Assembly (NCBI GenBank): GCA_024741835.1
Contig: JAENRP010000056.1
Location: 126,517 to 190,516 of the forward strand
Direction: 5' to 3'
DNA length: 64,000 bases
Origin: Diplocarpon mali
Lineage: Eukaryota > Ascomycota > Leotiomycetes > Helotiales > Drepanopezizaceae
Positions within the stretch are counted from its first letter, which is position 1. Every line of letters starts with the position of its first letter. Both the position numbers and the translations under genes were made by a program. The notes beneath the pieces are model-generated. The model did no database searches and was not told where the DNA came from. It saw only the letters and a program-made list of their open reading frames with translations. Below, piece by piece: positions 49,666 to 61,654 of the stretch.

Positions 49666-49671
49666 GCTCTA

Positions 49672-49850
49672 GTATAAAACAGAGGGGAGACAATACAAGA
49701 ATAGGCCTAAGGGAAGACCTAAAAACAAGAGGAGGAAGCACCATAAGCGGGCTCTCTTAGACAAGATGTTAGGAACAAGTCCTAAGTATAAGGTATATTT
49801 AGTACTATAGCAATACGCGCTGTCTCTATATATAGAAGATAGCCCTTTTT
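49672..49850 (+). repeat. Left inverted end of the unclassified element
   Basis: It starts TATAAAACAGAGGGGAGAC. It differs from the right end mainly by transitions over the first 60 bases, and by more changes further in. Confidence 0.72.
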
Positions 49851-50120
49851 ATCCTTCTACTGTCCTACGCTAATTATATAATATATATTATAAGACCTAT
49901 TTATCTTAGGTCTTTATATATATCCTAAATAATAAAAGTAGTAGCCTCTATTACTATTAGTAAAGAATATAAAATAATATAGGTTAAGGCAATAGTATAT
50001 TAATTACTAGCAAACCCTAAGTGTAAGAAAACTAATATATTAAAAGGCCTAAACTAGGGCTATATCTTTATTAAAGGGTAAAAAGAAAAAAAAGAAGAGA
50101 GTTTTTTTTATACGCTTTTC

Positions 50121-50144
50121 ACCTATAGGCCGGGCCCAGGAGTT
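50121..50144. repeat. 24-bp palindromic unit (scattered copy)
   Basis: Halves ACCTATAGGCCG and GGCCCAGGAGTT. Well-kept symmetry around the GGCC core. Confidence 0.75.
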
Positions 50145-50546
50145 AGAAAACGAAACTAATAAAATAAACAAATAAGCTATAAAGTTGCTAAAAACAATTA
50201 AAAATAGTACTAACCTAGATATCAATTTTCCTTAGTTCTCTTTAAGGGTTAAGGAGAACTATTATTAAATAATACTCTCTTTGCCAAACGACTACTTCTT
50301 CTTATAGTATTGCTATTAGTATCCGACGAGATAGGTCTTAGTATAGCAGGAGCTTTTATACTCCTTGCGGATGCTAGTATAGTATGACGGCTTCTGCCAA
50401 TAGGAAGAGAGACTTATATTATAGTATTATTATTATTATTATCTTTATTATTATTATTATCCTTTAGAGAGTTACCTACTACTAAGGGGAATGCGGTAAG
50501 GGATTTTATAAATACAAGTTCCTTATCCTTGCCCTTCTTCAGATTG

Positions 50547-50570
50547 AGTTGCAGGCTAGGCCTAGGAGTC
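50547..50570. repeat. 24-bp palindromic unit (scattered copy)
   Basis: Halves AGTTGCAGGCTA and GGCCTAGGAGTC. It starts 426 bases after the previous copy, a multiple of three. The minus strand reads T-P-R-P-S-L-Q-L. Confidence 0.75.
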
Positions 50571-51368
50571 ATTTCTAGGGTCTTTACTTAAGGTTTCTTA
50601 ATGCTGTATTTCTCAAGAAGAATAACTTCGTCGATCATATTATCGGCCTTAATACTATTATCAGTGCCCTTAGTCTTAGCCTAAGACTTATCTCTATATA
50701 GCTATAGCTTTAACTATTGAATCATTTTCCAAATGTTTGCAAAATCTTCAAATAGTTCTTACTTATATTTTTTTAAATAAGTTATCAATTGCGTAATATC
50801 CTTTGAGAATAAGTCTTTTATTATTATTATAACTAATAGATTGTTCTATAGTCTTCTTCCTATAAGCGCCTCTGATAATAAACTACCTTTTATCATTCTA
50901 AGTATTATATAGAACTTTGCAGATGATTTGCCTATAATACTCTATCTCGCAGTCTAAGGTCGCTTTATATTGATAGCTTTAATTAAAAAGTCCTTTAGGT
51001 CTATTCTATTCTTAAGGGCTTTATTCCCAATAACTTTAATATAATTATTACTAATTATAAGGAAGCCGCCTTTGCTAGGTTCTTATTCCGAATCTAGGTC
51101 AACGAATATTCCTTATCTTATAAATACTAAGAATAGGACAGTCTTATTAGAAATATATTCTTTTAAGAACGTCCTTTATTTAGTATTTAATTCTTTTCGT
51201 TAAGCAGCGCTTTATATTAAGTTTATTAAAATCTATTAAGCATTCTTAGGTTTAATTAGTATAAGGATTAATGATTCGTAAGACTTCTCCTATATAGTAA
51301 ATTGGCCGGTCGACTGTTTAGCTGCTAAAATGATATAATAGTCAATAGTTCTATTATTAAGAGGACTG

Positions 51369-51392
51369 ACCTGCGAGCCAGGCCTAGGAGTC
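51369..51392. repeat. 24-bp palindromic unit (scattered copy)
   Basis: Halves ACCTGCGAGCCA and GGCCTAGGAGTC. It lies 822 bases after the previous copy, again a multiple of three. Confidence 0.78.
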
Positions 51393-52598
51393 AATCTTAT
51401 AAATCTTATATTAATATTAATTCTCGTTGCGACGATTTTCGAGTAGTAGTCAATCCTAACAAACTATATAAGCTTAGGGTATATTACTAGCTTATATAAA
51501 GAATTATAATAAGTAAGCAAAGCGCTTAGATACAATCTATAGTATATTCTTAAAGTCTATTATATTAAACTGTGAGTTATATTATAAAGGAACGCAGATA
51601 GAGGAGCTGGCTTCTTATCAAAGACTTAGAAATGATATCTATATATTTCTAATTCTTCTTATGCTAATGTTAAAAATGAAGTCTTTATGCGAGAACTATG
51701 ACCATATATACGTATAGTACTTAGGAAAGCATAATTGAATAGCTTAGGTATATTTAAAAAACCTTTGCTTTAGAATGATATTAATTTGTCACTAGTTAAT
51801 ATGGCATTATACTAGGCGGGAGTCTAAGTGATATTATAGAATAATTTCAGAGCTTTAGGCGCTACCTTAAACTTAGCGAATCCTAATAATATATCTTTTT
51901 TAACTTAGCTTACTATTCTATTACTAATAGCTACAATTGCATAATTCCTTAGGTATAGTAAAAACAACTTTAGGTTAGGAGTAGTATAAAATTTATAGAT
52001 ATTAGATAATATATCTTTATTATTAAGGCCTATTATCGCCAGCCTATAGTACTGCGCATATTGTCGTTTATAGAGGGCGTAGAATTTATTAAAATTAAAG
52101 TCCTTAAACATTCCTACTATAAATTTAGAAAGTCTTATTTTCATTTCTAATATTATTATAATCTTAAATCTATTGCTATACTATAGTATTATCTTAATAT
52201 TAAAGGGAACTTAATAGCATTCTATAAAGATAATAGTTATACTATTTTCTAACTTTTCTTTAAGAATATAGTAGTCACTATTCAATTTCTTATAGTTAAT
52301 AAAGAACTATATAATATTATCTATAGAGAATTCGTCTTAGTGCAGTTTTATAATTTATTTAACGGCTCTTACCGTTCCTTCCTATACTAATAAAACTTCT
52401 CCTTAACCTTCCTTTCTTAAATGCTTTATTATCGACTTATAGAATTTGAGAATAAACTTTCGCAGGTCCTTAAGGAAGGATTGAACGATATTAGAGATAT
52501 CTTTCTTAGTATTATTAAAAATTTCCAGCGTATTAGTAATAGTGCTATTCTCTTCCTCTAGTAAATCTTCTTCTAAGTCTATATTATTATATATATTA

Positions 52599-52622
52599 AC
52601 CTATGGGCCGGGCCTGTAGGTC
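52599..52622. repeat. 24-bp palindromic unit (scattered copy)
   Basis: Halves ACCTATGGGCCG and GGCCTGTAGGTC. It lies 1,230 bases (410 codons) after the copy at 51,369. Confidence 0.72.
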
Positions 52623-52784
52623 GATTTACTTGCTACTAGTATTTAAGGTATTCGGGGCATTTCTAAGGATAGTGATTTAAATATATCTAAGTCTAAAGAT
52701 TCGGGATTATAATAGTTAATAGTTTATATTTCCAGTATTATAGGTACCTTATGCTTAGGGACTTCTCTATCATATGCTAATTCT

Positions 52785-52808
52785 ATTTATAAGCTGGGCC
52801 TATAAGTT
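52785..52808. repeat. 24-bp palindromic unit (scattered copy)
   Basis: Halves ATTTATAAGCTG and GGCCTATAAGTT. Although AT-shifted, the two arms still pair. It lies 186 bases (62 codons) after the previous copy. Confidence 0.7.
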
Positions 52809-54441
52809 AAATTTTCCTTATTAGTTAGTTCTATTAGGAGTAGCAGCATTTTCTAAGTAGTAGGAATCACAAATTCCTATCTCTCTATTTTATTATTAAA
52901 ATAGTTCATAGTATACTTAGTAAGATAGATCATCTTTTCTTTTGCAATAAGTAGATTATATTATAACTATTATAGGCCAAGGGTATTTAAAATTGTCTAA
53001 TTAAAAAAGGCTAAGCTATTATACTACGCAGGATCGTCTTTTATAGTCTGAATAGTAGAGTATATAATAGTGCTTAAGAACTTAACAAATTTTCTACCTC
53101 TTATATTATTGCCTTAAAGTTTCTTTATGCCTTCTTAGATAGTAAAATGATTTAATACCTATATAGCCTTTGCTACTAGTTAGTATATCTTAAAATTTTG
53201 CCTAGTCCTCGCAAGGCGTTATTAGCTATAATATCGGTTATAAAGTAGGTTTGGAAGAGGGTGCTACGAGTGCTACTTATAAACTATAGCAATCTTTTTA
53301 TACCTTTATTCTTTTTATCTCAGTTTCTTTAAAATAAATCCATTAACGTAAAGTAACTTTAATACTTTTGTAAAAACTTTTCACAATTAATTCCTTTGAC
53401 CTTAAGCTCTCCTTTAAGAAAATCATTAAAGCCTAGGAACCCCTCCTTAATAGTAGATATTCTGCAGTTAAGTATATCAATAGACGAATTCAGGAATACT
53501 TATTATTCTATCTCGCCTAATGTTCTATAAGTACTTATAATATCTTCTAATAACTAAAGAGTCTTACTATCCTATAAGAATCTACCTTTTAATATTAGTT
53601 TATTATTAGATATTGCTAAAGACTTGCTACCTAAGGCAATAAGTGATATATTCTTCTTAGGTATGACCTTTTTGCCTATGCTAAAGGGGGCTATAATGAA
53701 TTATTTAATAGAAGTGATAGGGTTCCTTATTAAAGAATAAATCTTTAGAAAGAATTTATTAAGACTAGAAGCTTAATTAGAAAAGATTGATAATAGAAAG
53801 ATAATATTAGTAGTATTATTAGTGCTAGTACTAGGTCTTAGTAGGATTATAGAGAAGGTAAAAAAAAAGTAAAATCGTAATACAAGGAGAGGTTTATTTA
53901 TAGAAATAGGAATCGCATTAGCGCGTAGAGAAAAAGTAGGCATAAAGAGGCCGAAAGTAGAAACAAAAGTAAGGTATAACGCATATAAGGACCTACAATT
54001 GGTAAATAACAATTATCAAAGGTAAGGATGATATTTCAAAGGTAAGCGTTAGAAAGTTATATATAAAGGAAATAATTAAGAGATAGGTTATATAAAGAAC
54101 GAAGTAGAGTAAAGAATATATATAGAATAGAATAATAAACGGAGAATAAAGAGGTATAGGTTTATAGAAAGTAGATAATCTTAAAAAAATTCAACTCGAA
54201 TTCGTAAGTCCTTCAAATGGTCTTCTCTAAGGGTAATAGGCTAGATTCTCTAGATTGCTCGACTCAATTGTCGGTTCTATTATCACTTTAGAGTCTTCTT
54301 CTCTTATATTAGTTCTTACCTCTTAGCGTTTTCTCAGCTTTAGGGACCTCTCTTAAAGGATCTTCTATTAGTACCCTTAGATTTAGTGACTAAGGTTCAT
54401 CCGAACTATCTTATAGGCTTAAGTTAGCTAAGTCCAACCTT

Positions 54442-54465
54442 ACTCGCAGGCTAGGCTCGCGAGTT
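54442..54465. repeat. 24-bp palindromic unit (scattered copy)
   Basis: Halves ACTCGCAGGCTA and GGCTCGCGAGTT, with strong arm pairing. It is out of phase with the five copies to its left. Confidence 0.72.
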
Positions 54466-55326
54466 AGTCTTAGCGTTTTTAAGCTTAAGGGTAAAAATAG
54501 GAGATTGGTTCCTAAATTAGGGTCTAATACTATACTAGCGTTTCAATTTGTCTCTTTTCTAAATCTTCTTATAATAATACCTTTATCAATTAGTATATTA
54601 GGCTTTCAAATAGCATTTACTTTATTATACTATCCTTAAGACTTAAGTCTATAAAGAAGCGACTTAGTATTTATAATATTCGTCTAGGCCTTAATAAGGG
54701 CATTAAAGAGCTTTTGATTATATTTTATAAGGTAGATTTTCAATTCGTCTTTATTAAGAAGAAACAACTCTTATACTTCGATTATAACTGATAGATCTGT
54801 TTAAGAGCGTCGATTAATAATGGCTTTAAAAAGGCTGCTGCAGTTCTTAAGATAAAAAGCTGCCTTAAAAGGTGCAGTAGTTCTACTTGCGTTAATCTAT
54901 TAAGGTACTAGAGGTTGCTTTAAAGCAGAGATTGAAAAGATAAAATCGGAGATTCGAGTCTTATTTTCTAAGGTATTCTTATTACAGACAGCTATATAAT
55001 TATTATAAAAGGCTATAAAACCATTAGTTTTATAAGAATTGTCTGAAAGCATTTTAAAAAGGTATTCCTATTTTATTATTATTATAATTAGATTGCTATT
55101 ATTAGTAATAGGTCGCAAGATCTCCTTTCGCTTTAATTTCACAATTATTTAAATTAATTGAGATTTTAAACTAAGTGCTTAAGAAGTCTATCGACTTATC
55201 TTCTTTATAAATAGAGTGAATTTTATATTCAACTAAGAGCCGACCTACTTATTAAAGCTTTTAAAAGCTGGCCCTTATCTAATTAATAGGATCTAATAAT
55301 TTAAGACTTGCTTTTTAATAAAATTG

Positions 55327-55350
55327 ACTCGCAAGCCAGGACTGCAAGTG
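55327..55350. repeat. 24-bp palindromic unit (scattered copy)
   Basis: Halves ACTCGCAAGCCA and GGACTGCAAGTG. It starts 885 bases (295 codons) after the copy at 54,442. Confidence 0.72.
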
Positions 55351-56439
55351 AAAATCGGAATTTCTTTATTAGTAGCACTTGCATCCCTCTTTATTAAAAT
55401 AACTTAATTATAAAGATTAAGGCCAATTAATTAAAGAGGTTTAAGGTAGGCTATAAGCTAATAGGCTCTTCTACTTTTCGCTATTATAGCTAAAAGGTAA
55501 AGTCTATAATACATCCAAAGGACTTATTAAGTAAGACTAAATATTATATTATAAAGAAAATAAGAAGGTATAAAGGTCGTATTATCTATAAGACGGAAGT
55601 AATAAAGGTATATCTCTACTTCTTATCTTATAATAGAAAGGAATGTACTTATAAAAGCACTATTATTAGTAGTAAAATTGTCGGTTAAGAAGCGGCATCC
55701 GAAGGGTTCAGGCATTATAATTGACCCTTCTTCTTCTATTTCCTCTTACTATTTATTACTTAATAATATTAAAAAGAAAGAATTATTCTATTTAATCGGC
55801 TCTAATGCCTTTAAAGCTTTAAGATCAGCTTTGAATTTTATAGTACTTAAAGATACCTCTATTATCAATAGGTTAGATTTGCGTATCTTTAAAGAGATAA
55901 AGAACTGATTATTAAAGTGGATTAGAAAAAGATTAATATCTTCTACTATATAAAGAAGTTCGAGGTATTTAATAGTTTTATTAATATCAAATCCTTTATA
56001 ATTAAGATTATAGTAAATTAAAAGAGAGCAAATATAAAAGTCGCAAAGTCTTCTCCCTTCGATTCCTATACTAAAAAGATACTATTAAAAGCGAGTCTTT
56101 ATTATAAAGGACATTTGAATATTATATTATTCTTTAAGCTTAAGGTTAAGAATGACTAATTAAAGCATATTACTATAATTACAAATGTCTTAATCAATAG
56201 ATTCCTCTTTATATTCTCTTTCTTATAAGATAAAATAGTCTTGCTTAGCATCTGAGAGACTAGGTTCTTGACTTTTATAATTATTAAAGAATTAAATAAT
56301 ATCTATAAGGGCGAACTTATTTAAGATAAGCTATTAAATCTATCTAATAGCTCTTTTAATTATCTTTAAAGTAGTGTAGAGACCTGGAAGTGGAGGATCT
56401 CGTGATATAGGTCATATGGTCAGATGAGGACCAAGAAAG

Positions 56440-56572
56440 GGGTATATATAGGACCACTGTTATACTTAGAGATAGCGCGCAATACAAACTACCTATTCTA
56501 CCCCTAACTAGTAAATTGTCCTAGTTCTCGTCTTTAGAGAGCCCACTTGTAGTGCTTCCTCCCTCTTGTTTT
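56440..56572 (-). repeat. Right inverted end, inner part
   Basis: In reverse complement this continues the right end of the unclassified element inward from the copia-2 site. GTTTT at 56,568-56,572 is the left copy of the copia-2 target duplication. The outer part is at 61,655-61,712. Confidence 0.65.
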
Positions 56573-56696
56573 TGTTAGAAATATACAAGGTACGGAGATT
56601 ACCGCACGGAGCGGAGGCTAAGGCTTGGTAAGCCAACCTTGTATATATACTACTTTAGCTCTCTAGAACTAGAATCTACACCTTTAGATTCTGTTA
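56573..56696 (+). repeat. 5' LTR of copia-2
   Basis: It starts TGTTAGAAATATACAAGG and ends TTTAGATTCTGTTA. It is identical to the 3' LTR except for four transitions. Confidence 0.94.
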
Positions 56697-56877
56697 TAGT
56701 AGCAATTCCTAGAATCGATTAACTCAATTAATCTCTCTAATCTTAAACCTGCTTCTTAGCAAAATACAACTATATAATACCTCTTTATATACCCCTATAC
56801 ATATACACCTTCTCTCCCTTTTTACCCCTATTTTTTTACCCCTTTTTTTTTTTTTTAATAACTCCAACTTAATAAAA

Positions 56878-57770
56878 ATGATTAAGAAGACCACTAAGAA
56901 TAACGACGCTAAGATCAAGCTTGATTGGTTTAACTACTAGGAATGGGAACTAGCTACTATTCAAAACTTGGCTATAAATAGCTGTCTCTAATGGGCCATC
57001 GGCCCTGTTCCTCTGAAATCTGCCAAATCTGAAGGTAAATGGGAAAAGAAGAACTAAGAGGCTATAGCTACTATAGCTAAAGGCCTTACCCTTAGCCTTA
57101 ATAGAAAGTATCGCACTTAGATTATGGTTGATAATGCTTACGCTCTTTAGAACGCTCTTAAAGTAAGAGAGAGCAAACTTGTCGAGAACTCTGAAACTTA
57201 TATAAACTTGATTAAACAGTTTAATAAGGCCAAGTATATTCCCTACTTTGAGTTGTTCAAAGACTATATCCTACAACTTAAGAGTATTCAAGCTCTCCTC
57301 TAAGGCTATAGCAATCCTCCTAATAATACTTAAATGAAAAAGCAATTGCTCAACAGTCTTCTAATAGTTGGAATATGGAGTTCAATTATAATTAACCTTA
57401 AAACCTCTCTTATAATCTTATAAGAGATAATCGTCGCAATTCAAGAGTATAAAGTGACGTATAGATAAGAGCTAAAGGTGGCGCCTATATCTACGCAGAT
57501 AGCTGCGTTAATCGCTAAGGCCTACCTCGCAGGAGAAGGAGGCCGCGGCAAAGATAGTGGCAGAGATAGCGGCAGAGGCAGAGACAGAAGCAGAGGCAGA
57601 TATAGAGGCAGAGGTAATAGAGGAAGAGGAGGAATATAATAAGGAGGAATACAGAAGGGAGAAAGAGGAGGGAAATGTTATAATTGCGGTAAATTTAGCC
57701 ATTGGAAAGCAGAGTGCTAGACGAAGAAGAGAGGAGGAGATAAAGCCAGAGCTTAGATAGCTAAAGATAA
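56878..57770 (+). pseudogene. Copia-2 gag with intact CCHC knuckle
   Basis: The frame starts at the ATG at 56,878 (M-I-K-K-T-T-K-N-N-D-A-K). It has a copia gag body with stops at likely Trp or Gln positions, such as N-Y-stop-E-W. Near the end is a basic R-G-R-G / G-R-D repeat region (57,540-57,640), likely RNA-binding. The knuckle C-Y-N-C-G-K-F-S-H-W-K-A-E-C at 57,676-57,717 keeps all four zinc ligands. A stop follows directly. Confidence 0.82.
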
Positions 57771-57774
57771 TACA

Positions 57775-60700
57775 ACCTTATCTATCTACTTTTATTCCTT
57801 AAAACGTGAAGTTGCTTTAATAATAGAAGCTATTGAGACAGCTCTAAGCTTAAAGGCAGATTAGCTTTTTTAAAAAGTAGACTCTGGCGCTATAAGATAC
57901 TTCTCTAGTATATAGGACGATTTTATTAAAATCAGGAAGTGGAATAACCTAAAGCAAGTTAGAATAGCAAATAGCGCGCTCTTAGAAGCAATTAGCTATA
58001 GAGACTATATTATTAATAATAAACTAATGCTATATAACATATAGTACGTTCTATCATTTGGCAATACTCGACTTATATCAGTCTCGAAGCTCGGCGATAA
58101 TAATATTACTATAATCTTTAGTAAAGAAGAGGCAAAAGGGTATCGAGGCGACGATATAGTATTTACTATACTATAGCTTAGTAGATTATTTACTTTATCT
58201 TGATTATATACTGCTATTGCAACTAAAGTAGATAAAAAGGCTATAAACCTTAGCCTTATATAACCTCTAGAACTAATTAATATAGAGATAATACCGCAAA
58301 ACTCGAATAAAACGGATTCAGAGCTCCTCTATAGGAGGCTAGGTCACCTTAACTATATTAAGCTAAAGAAGCTAGTCGATAATAACTATAGCCTAAATAT
58401 AGAAGCTCGAATCGCTTTTAAAGGAGAGAGAAACTGCAAAAGCTGCTTAGCAGGCAAAATAAAGGAGCAATTCAATAAGAAAACAAATATAAGAATAGAT
58501 AAGATCTATAGAAGACTCTATGCCGATATATTAAGAACACTACTGCTATTAATTAAGGGGTATCGCTACTTCCTATTAGTAGTAGATAACGCCTGCAGAT
58601 GCTATTAGATAAGGCTACTAAAGAATAAGAGCGCTAATAAGATATAGCTAAAAATCAAAGACCTAAAGAAGCAACTAGAGATAGAGAACTTTACTTCAGT
58701 AGTATACTAGAGGTCTGATAATAGTACAGGAGAGTTTGAAGGCAGATTCTTATTATAGCTATTAGAAGGAGGTATAACCCTAGAACCTTTACCTACTTAT
58801 AAGCATAGTTTAAATAGCGTTATCAAACGTTAGATATACGAAATTATAAAAATAGCTCGCTCTTGCATATACGACGCTAAGATGAATAGCTATATATGGT
58901 GCTACGCTATAGAGTAGGCCTATAGGCTAAAGAATAGGAGGCCTACGAAGGCTTTACCTTTTAGAGAGCTGAAAGGCCTAACTCTATTAGAGGCGTACTC
59001 AGAACGTACTAAAGATCTTTCAAAAATTAGAGTATTTGGGTCAAGAGCGTTCCTATTAAATAATAGAGGAAATGGCCTAGGTAAGTTCGAGTTAAGAACT
59101 ATAATAGGAGCTTAGATACTTGTAGGTATGACAAGCTTAAAGATATATAAGCTATTAAACGTCGAGACTTTAAAAGAACTAATATCTGCTAACGTCAAAT
59201 TTAACAAATACTTAACGTATAACATAAGAGAAGTACAATTGCAGGAAAGACCTCAGAATAAGAGGTTAGCATATGGTGCTATAAGCTTAATAAGACCTAT
59301 AAGGCCAGTAGATATTACTAAAAGACCTCTTGTAAGAGTTATAGAGAGGCTAGTATATAAAACTGAGAGAGTATATAGTACTAAAAGACCTATAACGTTA
59401 GAGTTATTAGAAAACAGGCAAATCTATAGTAATAAAGCTAAAGTAAGAGGTACTAAACCTCAAAGGGTAATAGAAAACATCTCTAAAGCGTCTGATCAAC
59501 GCATTCTAAAGCAAATAGAGACTCCTACCTTATAGTATAGTAGGAAGTTAAAGCTAAAACGAGTATTTAGCGAGATTAATACTTAAGAGAGTGCGTTAAC
59601 CTCTATAGGAAATCAACCAACTGTTCCTATAAAGGTAATATTAGTATATAATGCGCTAAGTCAGAATCCAAAAGAATAGAGAGAAGCAATATTAAGTGAA
59701 TTTGAAGCTGTAAAATCAGCAGGAACCTTTAAAATAATATTAGGTAAACCTCCTATTAAGAGAAAGCTGATAAAATCGAAATTAGTTTTGCGAAATAAGA
59801 TCGTAAATAGAGTATTAGTAAGAAGGAAGGCTCGAATCGTACTAAAAGGCTATAAGCAATAGTATAAGGTAGATTACTTCGATACTTTTGCTAGCATTAT
59901 TAGGTATACAACTCTACGAGTTCTACTCGCCTTTGCAGCCTCGAGAGACCTAGAAATCGAGCAAATCGATATCAATATAGCCTTCTTAAACGCGTACTTA
60001 GCTGAAGACGTATATATGGCACTATCAGACGACGAATGCGACCTATTCTACGAATTATACCTTTAACTTCGAGGAAAACAAGCCTATATCAAGCTTTTAA
60101 GGTTATTATACAGCCTAAAATAAGCACCTCGAGAATAGTGGCTATTAGTTAAAGATGAAATGGAGAAGGCTGGCCTACAAAGCGCTAAAGCAGATCCAAA
60201 TCTGTTTATATAGGAAAATCAAGCTAATAATATAACTGCGTATATATTAGTCTTTATAGATGATATGCTAATTATCGGAAAACAATAAGATTGCAATTAC
60301 CTTAAAAAGAAGATTCTCAATACTTGGAAAGGAAAAGACCTAGGGCTAATTAGCACCTTTATTGGAATACAAGTTGAACGAAATCGTAAGGCTAGAATGC
60401 TACGAATTCACTAAATAGATTATATTAAGAAGATTCTTAATAGATTTAGGATGGCTAATTGCAAAGGGAATAACCTACTAGCCTTAGCTGGTATAGTATT
60501 AAGGAAATTAGGTATAGATGAAGCTTATACTAACAAGCTACTATAACTTAATAATATCTTACTTTACTAGCAGATTATAGGAAGCGTTATATACCCCTCG
60601 AATCTTATAAGGCCAGATATCTCTTATATTATCGGCCAATTGGCATAGCATATGGCAACCCCTTTACAAGATCACCTCTAAGCTATAAAACCCCTCTTGC

Positions 60701-61224
60701 GATACCTATAAAAGACCGCCGAAGATGGAATTACATATGGAAAAGGCGAACCAAATCAATTCGACGCTTATACAGATGCCACTTGGGCTATAGAGAATGA
60801 TAGGAAGTTATTCTAAGGCTAGCTTATTAAGTATAATAGAGGAGTTGTTAACTAAGCTGCGAATAGGCAAAAATCTACTTCTTTAAGTAGTGAATAAGCC
60901 GAGATAATGGCGGCTTCCGACGGCTTGAAAGAGGTAGCTTAGATACTAAAGCTATTCGCCGACCTTAATATACAACTCGATCGATTACCTTATTTATGGC
61001 TCGATAACGAAGGAGTAAGATCTCTTACTAAAGAGCGAAAATTTTTAGCTAAATCGAAGCATATCGACGTCCGACACTTCTATATAAGGGACGATATGGT
61101 AGCTAAAGGCAAGATGATAGTAGCTTATATACCTGGAAACGATAATATGGCAGATTCCCTTACAAAAGCTCTGCCAGGACCCGCTTTCGAGAAATACAAG
61201 GGTTATATAGGCCTACCAGAGTAA
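57775..61224 (+). pseudogene. Copia-2 protease, integrase, RT and RNase H
   Basis: The protease active site V-D-S-G-A lies at 57,877-57,891. The pre-integrase domain near 58,340 has L-G-H-L-N and C-K-S-C-L-A-G-K. The integrase core keeps Y-A-D-I and R-S-D-N-S-T-G-E-F, but in the third block H-S-L-N-S-V-I-K-R the catalytic Glu reads Lys. An open stretch (59,128-59,535) forms the linker. The RT (59,700-60,300) has the intact catalytic box F-I-D-D-M-L. RNase H (60,740-61,190) ends with S-K-H-I-D-V-R-H-F and N-M-A-D-S-L-T-K-A-L-P. Stops are nearly all TAA/TAG at Gln or Trp positions. Confidence 0.88.
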
Positions 61225-61525
61225 AAATCGACAAAAGAAGGCTATTTAAAGGGAGGAAACCCATAGGAAAGCTATATACAGGGAGGAAATCTATAATACG
61301 ATTATATAAAAGGGTGAAAAGCTATGATATAGCTAAGTCAGAGGTACTCTTATACTATAACGCATGTTTTAATACTGCGGGGCGGCTGAACTCCATATAA
61401 GGGAGACGTAGGCGCCATATACTAGAGAGTATATTATGGGAGTTAATAAGGCCTAGACTATACAAAAAAAAAAAAAATGTGAGGCTCTTTACTCTGAGTT
61501 CTATAGAGCTTTGTAGTAGGGGGCA

Positions 61526-61649
61526 TATTAGAAATATACAAGGTACGGAGATTACCGCACGGAGCAGAGGCTAAGGCTTGGTAAGCCAACCTTGTATATA
61601 TACTACTTCAGCTCTCTAGAACTAGAATCTACACCTTTAGATTCTGTCA
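61526..61649 (+). repeat. 3' LTR of copia-2
   Basis: It starts TATTAGAAATATAC and ends AGATTCTGTCA, partner of 56,573-56,696. The G to A change at its second base is RIP-like. Confidence 0.94.
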
Positions 61650-61654
61650 GTTTT

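Larger units (their letters stand above)
48204..49671 (-). mobile_element. Truncated second gypsy copy (3' end only)
   Basis: A 307-bp LTR (48,204-48,510) is followed by sequence matching the 3' end of the large gypsy element (32,807 to about 33,965), including the CCCCCC run and the antisense Cys-cluster ORF. Similarity stops at GAGCTCTAG near 49,671, where the inverted-end element begins. The pol and 5' LTR of this copy are not in the window. Confidence 0.82.
49900..52144 (-). pseudogene. Broken minus-strand ORF(s) in the unclassified element
   Basis: The longest open part (52,144-51,905) starts M-K-I-R-L-S-K-F-I-V-G-M-F and is rich in Tyr, Ile and Asn, partly through RIP. Nearer the end of the element lies a basic R-R-S-S-R-L-A-K-R segment (about 50,300) after an Asn/Asp run encoded by a TTA/ATT repeat at 50,420-50,462. 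R-R-S-S-R-L occurs in linkers of retroelement polyproteins but is too short to classify. The palindromic units at 50,121, 50,547, 51,369, 52,599 and 52,785 share one phase, which suggests a single frame through this area. Confidence 0.4.
52265..56440 (+). pseudogene. Broken plus-strand ORF(s) in the unclassified element
   Basis: Plus-strand translation gives long protein-like runs whose stops are TAA/TAG at likely Gln positions. An intact short stretch at 55,678-55,908 reads S-V-K-K-R-H-P-K-G-S-G-I-I-I-D. A palindromic unit at 55,327 reads T-R-K-P-G-L-Q-V in this direction. I find no polymerase, nuclease or recombinase signature. The direction of coding is uncertain because RIP creates stops on both strands. 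Confidence 0.35.
56573..61649 (+). mobile_element. Ty1/copia retrotransposon (copia-2)
   Basis: It has 124-bp LTRs (56,573-56,696 and 61,526-61,649) and the target duplication GTTTT (56,568-56,572 and 61,650-61,654). A purine tract TAGTAGGGGGCA lies directly before the 3' LTR. The order gag, CCHC knuckle, protease, integrase, RT, RNase H is read on the plus strand. The two LTRs differ at four sites, all transitions. Key residues are better kept than in copia-1, so it is probably younger or less mutated, yet many in-frame stops make it inactive. Confidence 0.94.
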
